In this document: positions 18,309-25,990 of the stretch, piece by piece | Layout: every line of letters begins with the position of its first letter | How positions within the stretch are numbered: the stretch's first letter is position 1 | From: Pseudomonadota bacterium | GTDB taxonomy: Bacteria > Desulfobacterota > Desulfovibrionia > Desulfovibrionales > Desulfovibrionaceae | NCBI GenBank assembly: GCA_023411815.1 | Contig: JAEYOJ010000083.1 | Coordinates: 1-39,036, forward strand | DNA: 39,036 nt | Reading direction: 5' to 3' | Translations under genes and position numbers: made by a program | Notes under the pieces: model-generated | Database searches by the model: none | Told to the model about the DNA's origin: nothing | What the model saw: only the letters and a program-made list of their open reading frames with translations

Positions 18309-18803
18309 ATGCACGAGTCCAGAACGTATCCCAGCAAAGTCGACGCCTGGATAGCCGTCACCGTCTGCACGGCCTTCGCGCTTCCGCTGATGGCCGGAGC
18401 CTGGCACCTGTACGCCGCGCCGGCCGGCGAGAAGGCCTCTGCGCTCATCATCCTCCTGCCGCCGCTCATGGCCGGCCTGGGCCTGCTGGCCATCGGGGTG
18501 CCCATCCGCTACGAGATCACGGACTCGGCCCTCATCGTCCGCTTCGGCTTCCTGCGCCGGGAGATCTCTCTGGCGCGCATCGACGGCGCGGAGCCTTCCA
18601 ACAGCCCCGTGAGCGCGCCGGCCTGGTCACTGGAGCGGCTGCGCATAGACTACCGGCACAAGGACGGCCGCAGGGGCCATGTGCACATCTCGCCCAAGGT
18701 GCGGCAGGATTTCCTGCAGCACCTCTGGCTGGCCTGCCCGCAGATCGATTCGCCCGAGGCGCGCCGCTTCCGCCGCAGGCTGGAGGCGCTGGGTGGGTAC
18801 TGA
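18309..18803 (+). CDS. PH-like (bacterial PH domain) membrane protein
   Basis: A 164-residue protein. Two hydrophobic helices (about 13-33 and 43-63) are followed by a beta-rich cytoplasmic domain beginning IRYEITDSALIVRFGFLRRE and SLARIDGAEPS. This is the pattern of bacterial PH-domain (bPH_2/DUF1200-type) proteins: a TM pair, then Y-x-I-T-x-x-x-L-x-V-x-x-G-(L/F), then a conserved I-P-(L/Y) strand. Function is unknown for most members. The ATG at 18309 follows AGGAGG at 18298-18303, a decisive start site. Confidence 0.7.
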   Translation: MHESRTYPSKVDAWIAVTVCTAFALPLMAGAWHLYAAPAGEKASALIILLPPLMAGLGLLAIGVPIRYEITDSALIVRFGFLRREISLARIDGAEPSNSPVSAPAWSLERLRIDYRHKDGRRGHVHISPKVRQDFLQHLWLACPQIDSPEARRFRRRLEALGGY

Positions 18804-19326
18804 CCCGCCGGGCCTTCACGGGCACGTTTCGCCACCTGCCCAAAAGGCCACGACCGCGCATATCCCAGGCCATGTTCGCCGTTAGCAAAGCCCATAAGTC
18901 CGCTGCGCGATAGGCCTGCGTGATGCGTATTGCCGCATTCCGTATTCCAATAAACCAGACTGACATTCGCATTCATGCTGATGGCCGTATCGGGCTGTTG
19001 CCGGCAGCCTTCCGAACCCTGAGTGCTAAAAATCATATCGCTCCATAGCCGTATCCCTTGCCGGAAGCTCCCTGCAGCGTAATCGCCTGTAGAATAATCC
19101 CGTCCACCCGTCAGAGCCGAACTCCTTCACTTCCCGCATCTGTCCGGGTTCACTCATCATTCCCAGTGCATGTCTAGTGCTGCTGCCCCATATGAATTCA
19201 GCCGGTAACCAGCCTCGTAAGCTTCTGGCCTGCCGTATGCAATGGACTTAACCTCGGCAGCACGGGGGCAGGCCCCAAGGCCGACCTGGAATGATGCAAG
19301 GACTCCTTCCTTCAAGGAGCGGTACA
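18804..19326. other. 523-base intergenic region before the rnf operon
   Basis: Less GC-rich than its surroundings, with scattered stops in all frames; a 128-codon minus-strand frame across 18650-19036 mostly overlaps the PH-like gene and lacks a ribosome site. It should hold the promoter of the cytochrome-rnf operon, but no good -35/-10 pair was found; TAGAAT at 19090 lacks a partner. It could be a decayed sequence or a long regulatory region. Confidence 0.5.
19303..19319 (+). promoter_or_regulatory. Inverted repeat covering the ribosome site of the rnf cytochrome gene
   Basis: CTCCTT (19303-19308) and AAGGAG (19314-19319) can pair with a five-base loop. The right arm is the Shine-Dalgarno sequence of the cytochrome gene, seven bases before its TTG start. 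Such a short hairpin could lower translation initiation. Confidence 0.55.
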
Positions 19327-19803
19327 TTGGATAAGCGATACATCCCCATTACCGCCATCGTGGCCGCCATGCTTCTTGTCGCCGGGGCCGGATACCTCAT
19401 GCCCCGGACAGGACAGGACGTTCCGGCCCGCGTCGTCATGGACAACAACGGCGGCAGGGTCATCTTCAGCCACCAGGCGCACGCCCGGGACTACGGCTTC
19501 GAGTGCGCCGACTGCCACCACGACGGCCTTGGCCGGGAGCAGCCGCTGGCTTGCGGCTCCTGCCATCCCCCGGCGTTCGACGAGAAGTTCAGGGCCGGGC
19601 ACGGCAAGGCCTTCCCCGATGACGAGGCCTGTCTGCGCTGCCATTACGAAACCCCGCAAGGCCCGCTCGCCGCCGAGGACAGGCCCGATACAGGGAGCAT
19701 CCCCGTCAGGGCCGAGGCCTTTCACCGCCAGTGCATGAACTGCCACGAGGAAAGCGGCGGACCTTACGGCGAGGGTTCCTGCCACGCATGTCACGCGAGG
19801 TAG
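19327..19803 (+). CDS. Membrane-anchored pentahaem c-type cytochrome of the rnf operon
   Basis: 158 residues. An N-terminal signal anchor (about 6-26) places the protein on the periplasmic side. Five CXXCH haem sites are present: C60-H64 (CADCHH), C76-H80, C102-H106, C136-H140 and C152-H156, with additional His for bis-His ligation (FSHQAHARDYGF before the first). The start is TTG at 19327 because AAGGAG is correctly spaced; upstream ATGs at 19291 and 19294 would put the Shine-Dalgarno inside the coding region. The gene directly precedes rnfC (stop TAG 19801, rnfC ATG 19809). A multihaem cytochrome at this operon position is known from sulfate reducers and methanogens of the Methanosarcina type, where it links Rnf to periplasmic or extracellular electron carriers. 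Confidence 0.88.
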   Translation: MDKRYIPITAIVAAMLLVAGAGYLMPRTGQDVPARVVMDNNGGRVIFSHQAHARDYGFECADCHHDGLGREQPLACGSCHPPAFDEKFRAGHGKAFPDDEACLRCHYETPQGPLAAEDRPDTGSIPVRAEAFHRQCMNCHEESGGPYGEGSCHACHAR

Positions 19804-19808
19804 ATTGG

Positions 19809-20966
19809 ATGCAGAGGATTCACTATTCCCTGAGAGCCGGGCTGGATAGCGGGATCGCCCAGATTCCCGCGCCGGCGGAGCTGAACGTGCGGGTGCGCAA
19901 CCTTGTCGTGAAAACCGCCAAGGGGAAGAAGCTGGCCGCCGGCGAGATGATCGCCGAGCACCCGTCCAGGCTCGGCGGCGCGTGCCATACGCCGTTCGCG
20001 GGCAAGGTCGCCAAGGTCAATTATCACTGTCTGAGCATCAGGTGCGACGGCGGCAACGAGGCTGTCGAGCCCGTGAACGTCGCCTCCATGGGGATCGGCA
20101 GGGAGCTGCTGGACAGCCTGCAGGACCTGGGCATCGATATCGCCCCCCTGTCCAGGGCCGAGGTCCTGGTCGTCAATGGTCTCAATCCCGAACCCGGCGT
20201 ATCGGTGGCCGAACAGCTCCTCAGGGACGAACACGAGACCCTGGAAGAGGGATTGAAGCTGGCCAGGAAGCTGATCGGCCCGCTCAGGACCGTGCTGGCC
20301 GTGGCCGAAGGCGCGCCCTACAGGCTGGCCGGCAGCGAGACCAGGGCCGTCAAGCCCAGCTATCCCAATTCCCTCGGCGCGCTCGTGGTCAAGGCCGTGA
20401 CCGGCATGGAATATCCCGAAAACGTCAGGGTCATGAGCGTGACGGACCTCTACGACCTCGGCCGGGTCGTCGTATCCGGACTGCCCGTGACCGACACGAT
20501 CATGACCATCGGCGGCGGCAACTACCGCGTGCCGCTGGGCACTCCCATCGCCCACGTCCTGGCCCATCTGAAGATGGCCGTGAAGCATGACGACAAGGTT
20601 GTCCTCGGCGGTCCTTTCCGCGGCGAGGCCGTCTATAGCCTGGACGAGGGCGTGAACAAGGGCGATCACGGCCTGTTCGTGATCCCGGCCGAATCGTTCC
20701 CTCCGGTGGAGGACGCCCCCTGCATCAACTGCGGGGAGTGCGTGCTGTTCTGCCCCGCCCGCATCCAGGTCAACCTGATCGCCCGCTACGCCGAGCACGA
20801 GATGTTCGAGATGGCCGAGAAACACGGCCTGTACAGGTGTTTCGAATGCGGGCTGTGCGCCTTCAACTGTATCGCGCGCAAGCCGCTCCTGCAGTACATC
20901 CGCTTCGCCAAGGCCCAGCTCAGGGCCAGGGGCGGAAGGGACCAGGAGCCGCATGGAAACGATTGA
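19809..20966 (+). CDS. rnfC: Rnf complex subunit RnfC, without recognisable NADH/FMN motif
   Basis: A 385-residue soluble, membrane-associated subunit. The two C-terminal 4Fe-4S sites are intact: C305-x2-C308-x2-C311-x3-C315 and C344-x2-C347-x2-C350-x3-C354. Other RnfC parts are recognisable: the barrel-like N-terminus with GEMIAEHPSR, YPNSLGALVVKAVTGMEYP, GGNYRVPLGTP and VVLGGPFRGEAVYSLDEGV. Missing is the glycine-rich GLGGAGFPTHVK-type NADH/FMN motif; the equivalent region (about 90-130) reads SMGIGRELLDSLQDLGID and then VNGLNPEPG where canonical proteins have N-G-A-E-C-E-P. The protein is also short for the family. The ATG at 19809 has GAGG at 19797-19800. The identity is firm; the inference is that NADH chemistry does not happen on this subunit. 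Confidence 0.9.
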   Translation: MQRIHYSLRAGLDSGIAQIPAPAELNVRVRNLVVKTAKGKKLAAGEMIAEHPSRLGGACHTPFAGKVAKVNYHCLSIRCDGGNEAVEPVNVASMGIGRELLDSLQDLGIDIAPLSRAEVLVVNGLNPEPGVSVAEQLLRDEHETLEEGLKLARKLIGPLRTVLAVAEGAPYRLAGSETRAVKPSYPNSLGALVVKAVTGMEYPENVRVMSVTDLYDLGRVVVSGLPVTDTIMTIGGGNYRVPLGTPIAHVLAHLKMAVKHDDKVVLGGPFRGEAVYSLDEGVNKGDHGLFVIPAESFPPVEDAPCINCGECVLFCPARIQVNLIARYAEHEMFEMAEKHGLYRCFECGLCAFNCIARKPLLQYIRFAKAQLRARGGRDQEPHGND

Positions 20967-20996
20967 AGCCCCGAGGACCAAGAGGATGACGACGCC

Positions 20997-21974
20997 ATGA
21001 CCACCGCTCCCATCATCGTAAAGGCGATGTCCGACATCTCGGTCAGGCTCAAGGTCGCGCCTCCGCCGCACTGGCGCAGCGGACGCACGGTGCGGGGCAT
21101 GATGACCCATCATCTGCTCGCGCTGCTGCCCGCCGCGATCATGGGCATCATGCGCTTCGGACCCGAGGCTGCGCGGGTCATGGCCCTGTCCGGCGCCGTC
21201 GCGGTCCTGACCGAGGCCGCCTGCCGCAGGCTCATGGGCAGGGACATCGGCGTCGACGACTTCACGGCCCTGTACGCCGGCCTGCTCTTCGCCTTCCTGC
21301 TCCCGGCCGGAGCGGCCTGGTGGGTCGTGGCCGTGGGCGCGGCGACGACCATCGCGCTCGGGCGCAGCGTGTTCGGCGGCTTCGGCTCCAACCCGGTCTG
21401 CGCGCCGCTGGTCGCCTGGGCCGTGTGCTGGCTGTCCTGGCCCGCGGCCATGGACATCGATCTGAACATGGCCCACTCGCTGCTGAACTACCCGCCGGAC
21501 CAGCTGAAGCACTTCGGCCCGCAGGCCCTGTCCCAATTCGATTACGTCGACATGCTGCTGGGCAGCCAGCTCGGCGGCCTCGGCGCGTCCCAGGCCCTCG
21601 CGCTTCTCGCGGGCGGCGCCTACTTGCTCGCCACGGGCTGGACCAGGGCCTACATCCCGGCCGCGTTCATCGCAGGCGTCGCGGTCCTGTCCGGCATCCT
21701 CTGGCTGATCGATCCAGGCGCCCACGCCGACCCGCTCTTCCACCTGCTGGCCGGCAGCACCGTCTTCGGCGCGTTCTTCCTGGCCACGGACACGGCCTCC
21801 TCCCCCGTGGGCAGGCTGCCCCAGATCCTCTTCGGCCTGACCGCGGGCATGCTGGTCATCACGATCCGCGTCTACGGCGTGCATTCCGACGGCGTGCCCT
21901 TCGCCATCATGGTGGCGAACCTGCTCAGCCCGCTCCTGGACAGGGTCCGCCCCAAACCTTTCGGAGGCAGGTAG
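20997..21974 (+). CDS. rnfD: Rnf complex subunit RnfD
   Basis: A 325-residue membrane subunit with about nine hydrophobic segments; part of the Na+/H+ pumping core with RnfA, E and G. Recognised by FVLLP/AGAAWWVVAVG, RSVFGGFGSNPVCAP, the GSQLGGLGASQALALLAGGAYLL segment and HLLAGSTVFGAFFLATD. Canonical RnfD carries covalent FMN on Thr in an SGAT(P) motif shortly before the G-G-S-L-G-E-type segment. Here residues 119-212 contain no threonine at all, so that site is absent. A lower-case possibility is that the flavin is bound differently or not at all. The gene follows rnfC by 30 bases. Confidence 0.9.
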   Translation: MTTAPIIVKAMSDISVRLKVAPPPHWRSGRTVRGMMTHHLLALLPAAIMGIMRFGPEAARVMALSGAVAVLTEAACRRLMGRDIGVDDFTALYAGLLFAFLLPAGAAWWVVAVGAATTIALGRSVFGGFGSNPVCAPLVAWAVCWLSWPAAMDIDLNMAHSLLNYPPDQLKHFGPQALSQFDYVDMLLGSQLGGLGASQALALLAGGAYLLATGWTRAYIPAAFIAGVAVLSGILWLIDPGAHADPLFHLLAGSTVFGAFFLATDTASSPVGRLPQILFGLTAGMLVITIRVYGVHSDGVPFAIMVANLLSPLLDRVRPKPFGGR

Positions 21975-21977
21975 GAC

Positions 21978-22586
21978 ATGCGCGAAACCGTGCATATGCT
22001 GGTCGTCCTTTCCCTGATCTGCGCGGCCTCGGGCGCGATCCTGGTCAACATCAAGCAGGCCACCAGGGAGCGCATCGAGCAGCAGGTCCTGACCTACGTA
22101 CAGGGCCCCGCGCTCCTGTCCGTGCTGGAGTCCCGCGACAACGACCCCATCGCCGAACGCGCGAGGATCGGCGGCGTGAACGTCTTCCCGGCCATGCTGG
22201 GCGGCAGGCTCGTCGGCGTGGCCTTCGAGGCCTTCGCCCCCGGCTACTCCGGCGACATCGGCGTCATGGTCGGCATCGACGTGGAAAGGGACGCGCTCAT
22301 CGGCATCGGCATCACCACCCAGACAGAGACTCCTGGCCTCGGCACCCGCGTCATGGAGCCGGCCTTCACCGCGCAGTTCAAGGCCCACGGCCTGGAAAGC
22401 CTTAACGTGAAGTCCAGGGGCGGCGACATCGACGCGGTTTCCGGTGCGTCCTTCTCGTCCGTCGGCACCGTGAACGCCGTGCGCAGGGCCGTGGAAATCT
22501 ACCAGGACATCAAGCCCGAAATCGAGAAGACCTGGAAACGCTCCCAGGATGCACAGGGCAAGGGATCAGTGGAGGGACCGGCATGA
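21978..22586 (+). CDS. rnfG: Rnf complex subunit RnfG (FMN-binding, SGAS variant)
   Basis: 202 residues: one N-terminal membrane helix (about 5-25) and a periplasmic FMN-binding domain. TETPGLGTRV at 116-125 and DAVSGASFSS at 152-161 are the conserved segments. The residue that accepts FMN is normally the last Thr of SGAT; here it is Ser158 (SGAS). Serine acceptors are known in other FMN-binding domains flavinylated by ApbE, and an apbE gene ends this operon, so flavinylation at Ser158 is plausible. The gene starts three bases after rnfD and overlaps rnfE in ATGA. Confidence 0.93.
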   Translation: MRETVHMLVVLSLICAASGAILVNIKQATRERIEQQVLTYVQGPALLSVLESRDNDPIAERARIGGVNVFPAMLGGRLVGVAFEAFAPGYSGDIGVMVGIDVERDALIGIGITTQTETPGLGTRVMEPAFTAQFKAHGLESLNVKSRGGDIDAVSGASFSSVGTVNAVRRAVEIYQDIKPEIEKTWKRSQDAQGKGSVEGPA

Positions 22587-23260
22587 ACCGCCTCGGAGCT
22601 GAATTCGTCAAGGGACTGTGGACCGAACTTCCCCCGTTCAGAGTGCTCCTGGGCCTGTGTCCGACCCTGGCGGTCACGTCCACGGCGGAAAACGGCCTGG
22701 GCATGGGCATGGCGGTCCTCTTCGTGCTGACCATGTCCAACCTGATCATCTCCTCCATCAGAAAAATAATTCCGTCCAAGGTCCGTATCGCCTGCTTCAT
22801 CGTCATCGCGGCCTCGCTGGTCGTGGCCGTGGAGCTGCTCATGCAGGCCTGGACCTACCCGCTCTACCGGCAGCTCGGCATCTTCGTCCCGCTCATCGTC
22901 GTCAACTGCCTGATCCTGGGCCGCGCCGAGGCCTTCGCCTCCAGGAACGGCGTGCTCCCGTCCATCGCCGACGCCCTGGGCATGGGCCTGGGCTTCATGC
23001 TCTCCCTGACCTTCCTGGGGGCCGTGCGCGAGATGCTCGGCTCCGGCACGGTCTTCGGCCATGCCGTCATGTGGGGCACCTTCGAGCCCATGGCCTTCAT
23101 GGTCAAGGCTCCGGGAGCGTTCGTCTGCCTGGGCCTGATCCTGGCCGGCATGAACGCCTTCAACCGCCGCAGGAGCCGGAAGAAGGGCGAGATAAAACCG
23201 GTGGTGACGGGCTCGACCTGCGCCTCCTGCGGTGCGCGCGGCACCTGCGGAATCAACTGA
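22583..23260 (+). CDS. rnfE: Rnf complex subunit RnfE with Cys-rich C-terminal tail
   Basis: A 225-residue membrane subunit with about six helices. The two cysteines of the RnfA/RnfE intramembrane Fe-S site are present: Cys26 in LGLCPTLAVTS and Cys109 in VVNCLILGRAEAF. The start codon overlaps the rnfG stop (ATGA), indicating coupling. Beyond the last helix is a basic stretch (NRRRSRKKGE) and a tail TGSTCASCGARGTCGIN with Cys213, Cys216 and Cys222. Most RnfE proteins end soon after the last helix, so this cytoplasmic-side tail is an addition. rnfA begins 18 bases downstream. Confidence 0.93.
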   Translation: MNRLGAEFVKGLWTELPPFRVLLGLCPTLAVTSTAENGLGMGMAVLFVLTMSNLIISSIRKIIPSKVRIACFIVIAASLVVAVELLMQAWTYPLYRQLGIFVPLIVVNCLILGRAEAFASRNGVLPSIADALGMGLGFMLSLTFLGAVREMLGSGTVFGHAVMWGTFEPMAFMVKAPGAFVCLGLILAGMNAFNRRRSRKKGEIKPVVTGSTCASCGARGTCGIN

Positions 23261-23277
23261 AGGGAGGCTGGAAACGC

Positions 23278-23853
23278 ATGGACTACTTCCTGCTGTTCAT
23301 CTCCGCGATCTTCATCAACAACATCGTCCTGGTGCAGTACCTGGGCACCTGCCCCTTCATGGGCACCTCCAAGTCCACGGACGTGGCGCTGGGCATGGGC
23401 GGCGCGGTCATCTTCGTCACGGTCATGGCCACGGCGCTCACCTGGCCCCTGCGGCAGTACGTGCTCATTCCCTATGAGATAGATTACCTGCAGACCATCT
23501 TCTTCATCCTGGTCATCGCGTCCCTGGTGCAGTTCGTCGAGATGTTCCTGAAGAAGGTCCTGCCGCCTCTGTACAGGTCGCTCGGCCTGTTCCTGCCGCT
23601 CATCACGACCAACTGCGCGGTGCTGGGCGTGGCTATCATGGTGCAGCGCAACGGCTACTCCTTCTTCAAGTCCCTGATGTTCGCCCTGGCTTCGGGCATC
23701 GGCTTCCTGCTCGCCCTGGTCGTCATTTCCGCCATCCGCGAGCGGCTGGAGATATCCCCGGTCCCGGCGGCCTTCAGGGGCGTGCCCATCGCGCTGATCA
23801 TGGCCGGCATCATGTCCCTGGCGTTCTTCGCCTTCCAAGGCATGGCCGCGTAA
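23278..23853 (+). CDS. rnfA: Rnf complex subunit RnfA
   Basis: A 191-residue membrane subunit, paired with RnfE as an inverted-topology relative. Six hydrophobic helices. Conserved features are FINNIVLVQYLGTCPFMG (Cys25) and LITTNCAVLGVAI (Cys113), the pair that with RnfE holds the membrane Fe-S cluster, and SAIRERLEISPVP near the end. The ATG at 23278 follows GGGAGG. Of usual length and sequence; no sign of degeneration, so the core electron path across the membrane appears intact. Confidence 0.95.
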   Translation: MDYFLLFISAIFINNIVLVQYLGTCPFMGTSKSTDVALGMGGAVIFVTVMATALTWPLRQYVLIPYEIDYLQTIFFILVIASLVQFVEMFLKKVLPPLYRSLGLFLPLITTNCAVLGVAIMVQRNGYSFFKSLMFALASGIGFLLALVVISAIRERLEISPVPAAFRGVPIALIMAGIMSLAFFAFQGMAA

Positions 23854-23881
23854 CCCCGCAAGCGAGGGAGGCGATCGAGAC

Positions 23882-25990
23882 ATGGCAACATCCTCCATCC
23901 TGATGCTCTTCCTGCTGGGCCTGATGTCCGCGGCGGTCCTGGCCGTTGCATCGAGGTTCCTGCGGGTCGAGGAAGACCCGCGCATCGCCGCAGTCGAGGC
24001 CTGCTTCCCTGGCGCGAACTGCGGCGGCTGCGGCTATCCCGGCTGCGCCGCCGCCGCGGCGGCCGTGGTCAAGGGCCAGGCTGCCCCGGAGATCTGCGTG
24101 GCCGGAGGGCCGGACATCGCCGAGAACGTCGCGGCCGTGATGGGCCTGAAGGCCTCCTTCAAGGAGCCCAGGGTCGTGCACGGCGTCTGCACCGGCGGAT
24201 CCCGCGCCTCCCTGCTCTTTGATTACGAGGGAATCCGGGACTGCCGGGCCGAGGCCCTGCTGTACGGCGGCGACAAGTCCTGCGGCCTGGGCTGCATCGG
24301 CCTGGGCTCCTGCGTGAAGGTCTGCGGCTTCCAGGCCATCCGCCTGAACGGCGACGGCCTGCCCGTGGTGGACACGCACGCCTGCCGCTCCTGCGGCAAG
24401 TGCGCCGAGGTCTGCCCCACCGGGGCCATCCGCGTCTCGGGCTTGAGCGCGGACCTCCTGCACCTGAACGGCATCGACGACTGCCTGGCGCCCTGCATGC
24501 AGAAATGCCCGGCCCAGATCGACGTGCGCGCCTACATCCAGCAGCTGAAGCAGGGCGATCTGCGCGGGGCCCTGCTGACCCTCAAGGAACGCAACCCGCT
24601 GCCCTCGGCCGTGGGCCGCATCTGTCCCGCGCCCTGCGAGACCATCTGCCGCCGCAACATCGTGGACGAGGGCGTGGCCATCCATACCCTGCACCGCTTC
24701 CTCGCCGACTGGGAAATGCAGAGCGGCCAGCGCGTCACGCTTGCCTGCAACCCGCCCACGGGCCACCGCGTGGCCGTCATCGGCGGCGGCCCGGCCGGCC
24801 TGGCCTGCGCCTACTTCCTGCGCCGCGTCGGCCACGAGCCGGTCATCTTCGAGAAGCGCCAAGAGGTCGGCGGCATGCTCACCGGCGTCATCCCGGAATT
24901 CCGACTGCCCCGAAAGGCCGTCGGCTGGGACATTCAGGCCATCCTCGACCTCGGCGTCGAGGTGCGCGCCGGCGTGGAGTTCGGCAGGGACATCACCTTC
25001 AAGGATCTGGAAACCCAAGGCTTCGAGGCCGTGTTCATCGCCACCGGTGCCTGGAGGGTACCCGGCCTGGAGATCGAGAACGCGCACGCCGAGGGCGTGA
25101 CCGACGCGATCAGCTTCCTGTCCGGTCTCAAGAAATCCGGCGTCGATCTCAAGGGCAAGCGGGTCGTGGTCGTCGGCGACACCAACACCGCCATGGACGT
25201 CCTGCGCTGCGCCGCCCGCCTGGGCGCGGTGACCCAGGCGCTCATCCCCTGCATCCGGCGCAAGATGTCCGCGAACAAGAACGACGTCACCCGCGCGGCC
25301 GAGCTTGGCTGCGGGCTCATGTTCCTGACCGAGCCGGTGCGGGTCCTGACCGAGAACGGCAAAGTCACCGGCATCGCATACCGCCGGCTGCAATACGACG
25401 ATCCCGAGAAGGCAGCGGGCAAGCCCAAGCCCGTCGAGGGCAGCGAGGAGACCATGCCGGCCGACCTCATCGTCGCGGCCACCGGCCGCTTCGTGGACCC
25501 CGCCCCCTTCGCCGGCGAGAACCTCGAACTGGACAGGCAGACCGGCGGCGTCAAGGCCGACGCCGTCACCCTGCAAACCGGCCTCGCCCACGTATTCGTA
25601 GGCGGCGAAGCGCACACCGGGCGCAACACCCTCATCCAGGCCATCGCCGACGGCCGCCGCGCGGCACGCTCGATCCATCACTTCGTGACCGGTAAGGCCA
25701 TTCCGAGGCCGACCAACCTCCAGCTCGGCGTGATTCCCGAGTCCATCCTCAAGAACATGGACGTCCTCTACAGTATTCCTCGCGTCACGGTTCCGGAGAT
25801 CAGCGTCGAAGAGCGCCTGTGCACGTTCAAGGAGGTCGAGGGAGCCGTATCGCACGAGGCCGCCCGCAAGGAAGCCAGCCGTTGTTTGCGCTGCGGCCTG
25901 ACCTGCTACGATCACTGCGCCGGAGCTGAATACGCCGCCGACGTTGATGTCAGGAAGCGAGGCGAGAGCCGAAAGGAGCTGACGGCATGA
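23882..25990 (+). CDS. rnfB: RnfB fused to a GltD-like FAD/NAD(P) oxidoreductase module
   Basis: 702 residues, against about 190-330 for ordinary RnfB. Residues 1-25: membrane helix. 41-55: CFPGANCGGCGYPGC, the RnfB Fe-S motif. 134-148 and 168-178: two ferredoxin-type 4Fe-4S sites. From about 200 the protein continues as the small subunit of glutamate synthase type: C201-x3-C205-x3-C209 and GRICPAPCETIC (Cys248-256), then the FAD site VAVIGGGPAGLACA (297-310), GGMLTGVIPEFRLPR (330-344), a second dinucleotide site RVVVVGDTNTAMD (427-439) and VGGEAHTGRNTLIQAIADGR. The C-terminus adds CLRCGLTCYDHC (668-679). No stop or frameshift lies between parts. This would give a ferredoxin/NAD(P)H exchange unit within RnfB. 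The second site has GDTNTA where GGGNTA is usual. The stop overlaps apbE (ATGA). Confidence 0.92.
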   Translation: MATSSILMLFLLGLMSAAVLAVASRFLRVEEDPRIAAVEACFPGANCGGCGYPGCAAAAAAVVKGQAAPEICVAGGPDIAENVAAVMGLKASFKEPRVVHGVCTGGSRASLLFDYEGIRDCRAEALLYGGDKSCGLGCIGLGSCVKVCGFQAIRLNGDGLPVVDTHACRSCGKCAEVCPTGAIRVSGLSADLLHLNGIDDCLAPCMQKCPAQIDVRAYIQQLKQGDLRGALLTLKERNPLPSAVGRICPAPCETICRRNIVDEGVAIHTLHRFLADWEMQSGQRVTLACNPPTGHRVAVIGGGPAGLACAYFLRRVGHEPVIFEKRQEVGGMLTGVIPEFRLPRKAVGWDIQAILDLGVEVRAGVEFGRDITFKDLETQGFEAVFIATGAWRVPGLEIENAHAEGVTDAISFLSGLKKSGVDLKGKRVVVVGDTNTAMDVLRCAARLGAVTQALIPCIRRKMSANKNDVTRAAELGCGLMFLTEPVRVLTENGKVTGIAYRRLQYDDPEKAAGKPKPVEGSEETMPADLIVAATGRFVDPAPFAGENLELDRQTGGVKADAVTLQTGLAHVFVGGEAHTGRNTLIQAIADGRRAARSIHHFVTGKAIPRPTNLQLGVIPESILKNMDVLYSIPRVTVPEISVEERLCTFKEVEGAVSHEAARKEASRCLRCGLTCYDHCAGAEYAADVDVRKRGESRKELTA

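Noticed and set aside
18650..19036. A 128-codon minus-strand frame before the rnf operon
   Set aside because: Half overlaps the PH-like gene on the other strand and there is no ribosome site or hydrophobic/domain pattern.
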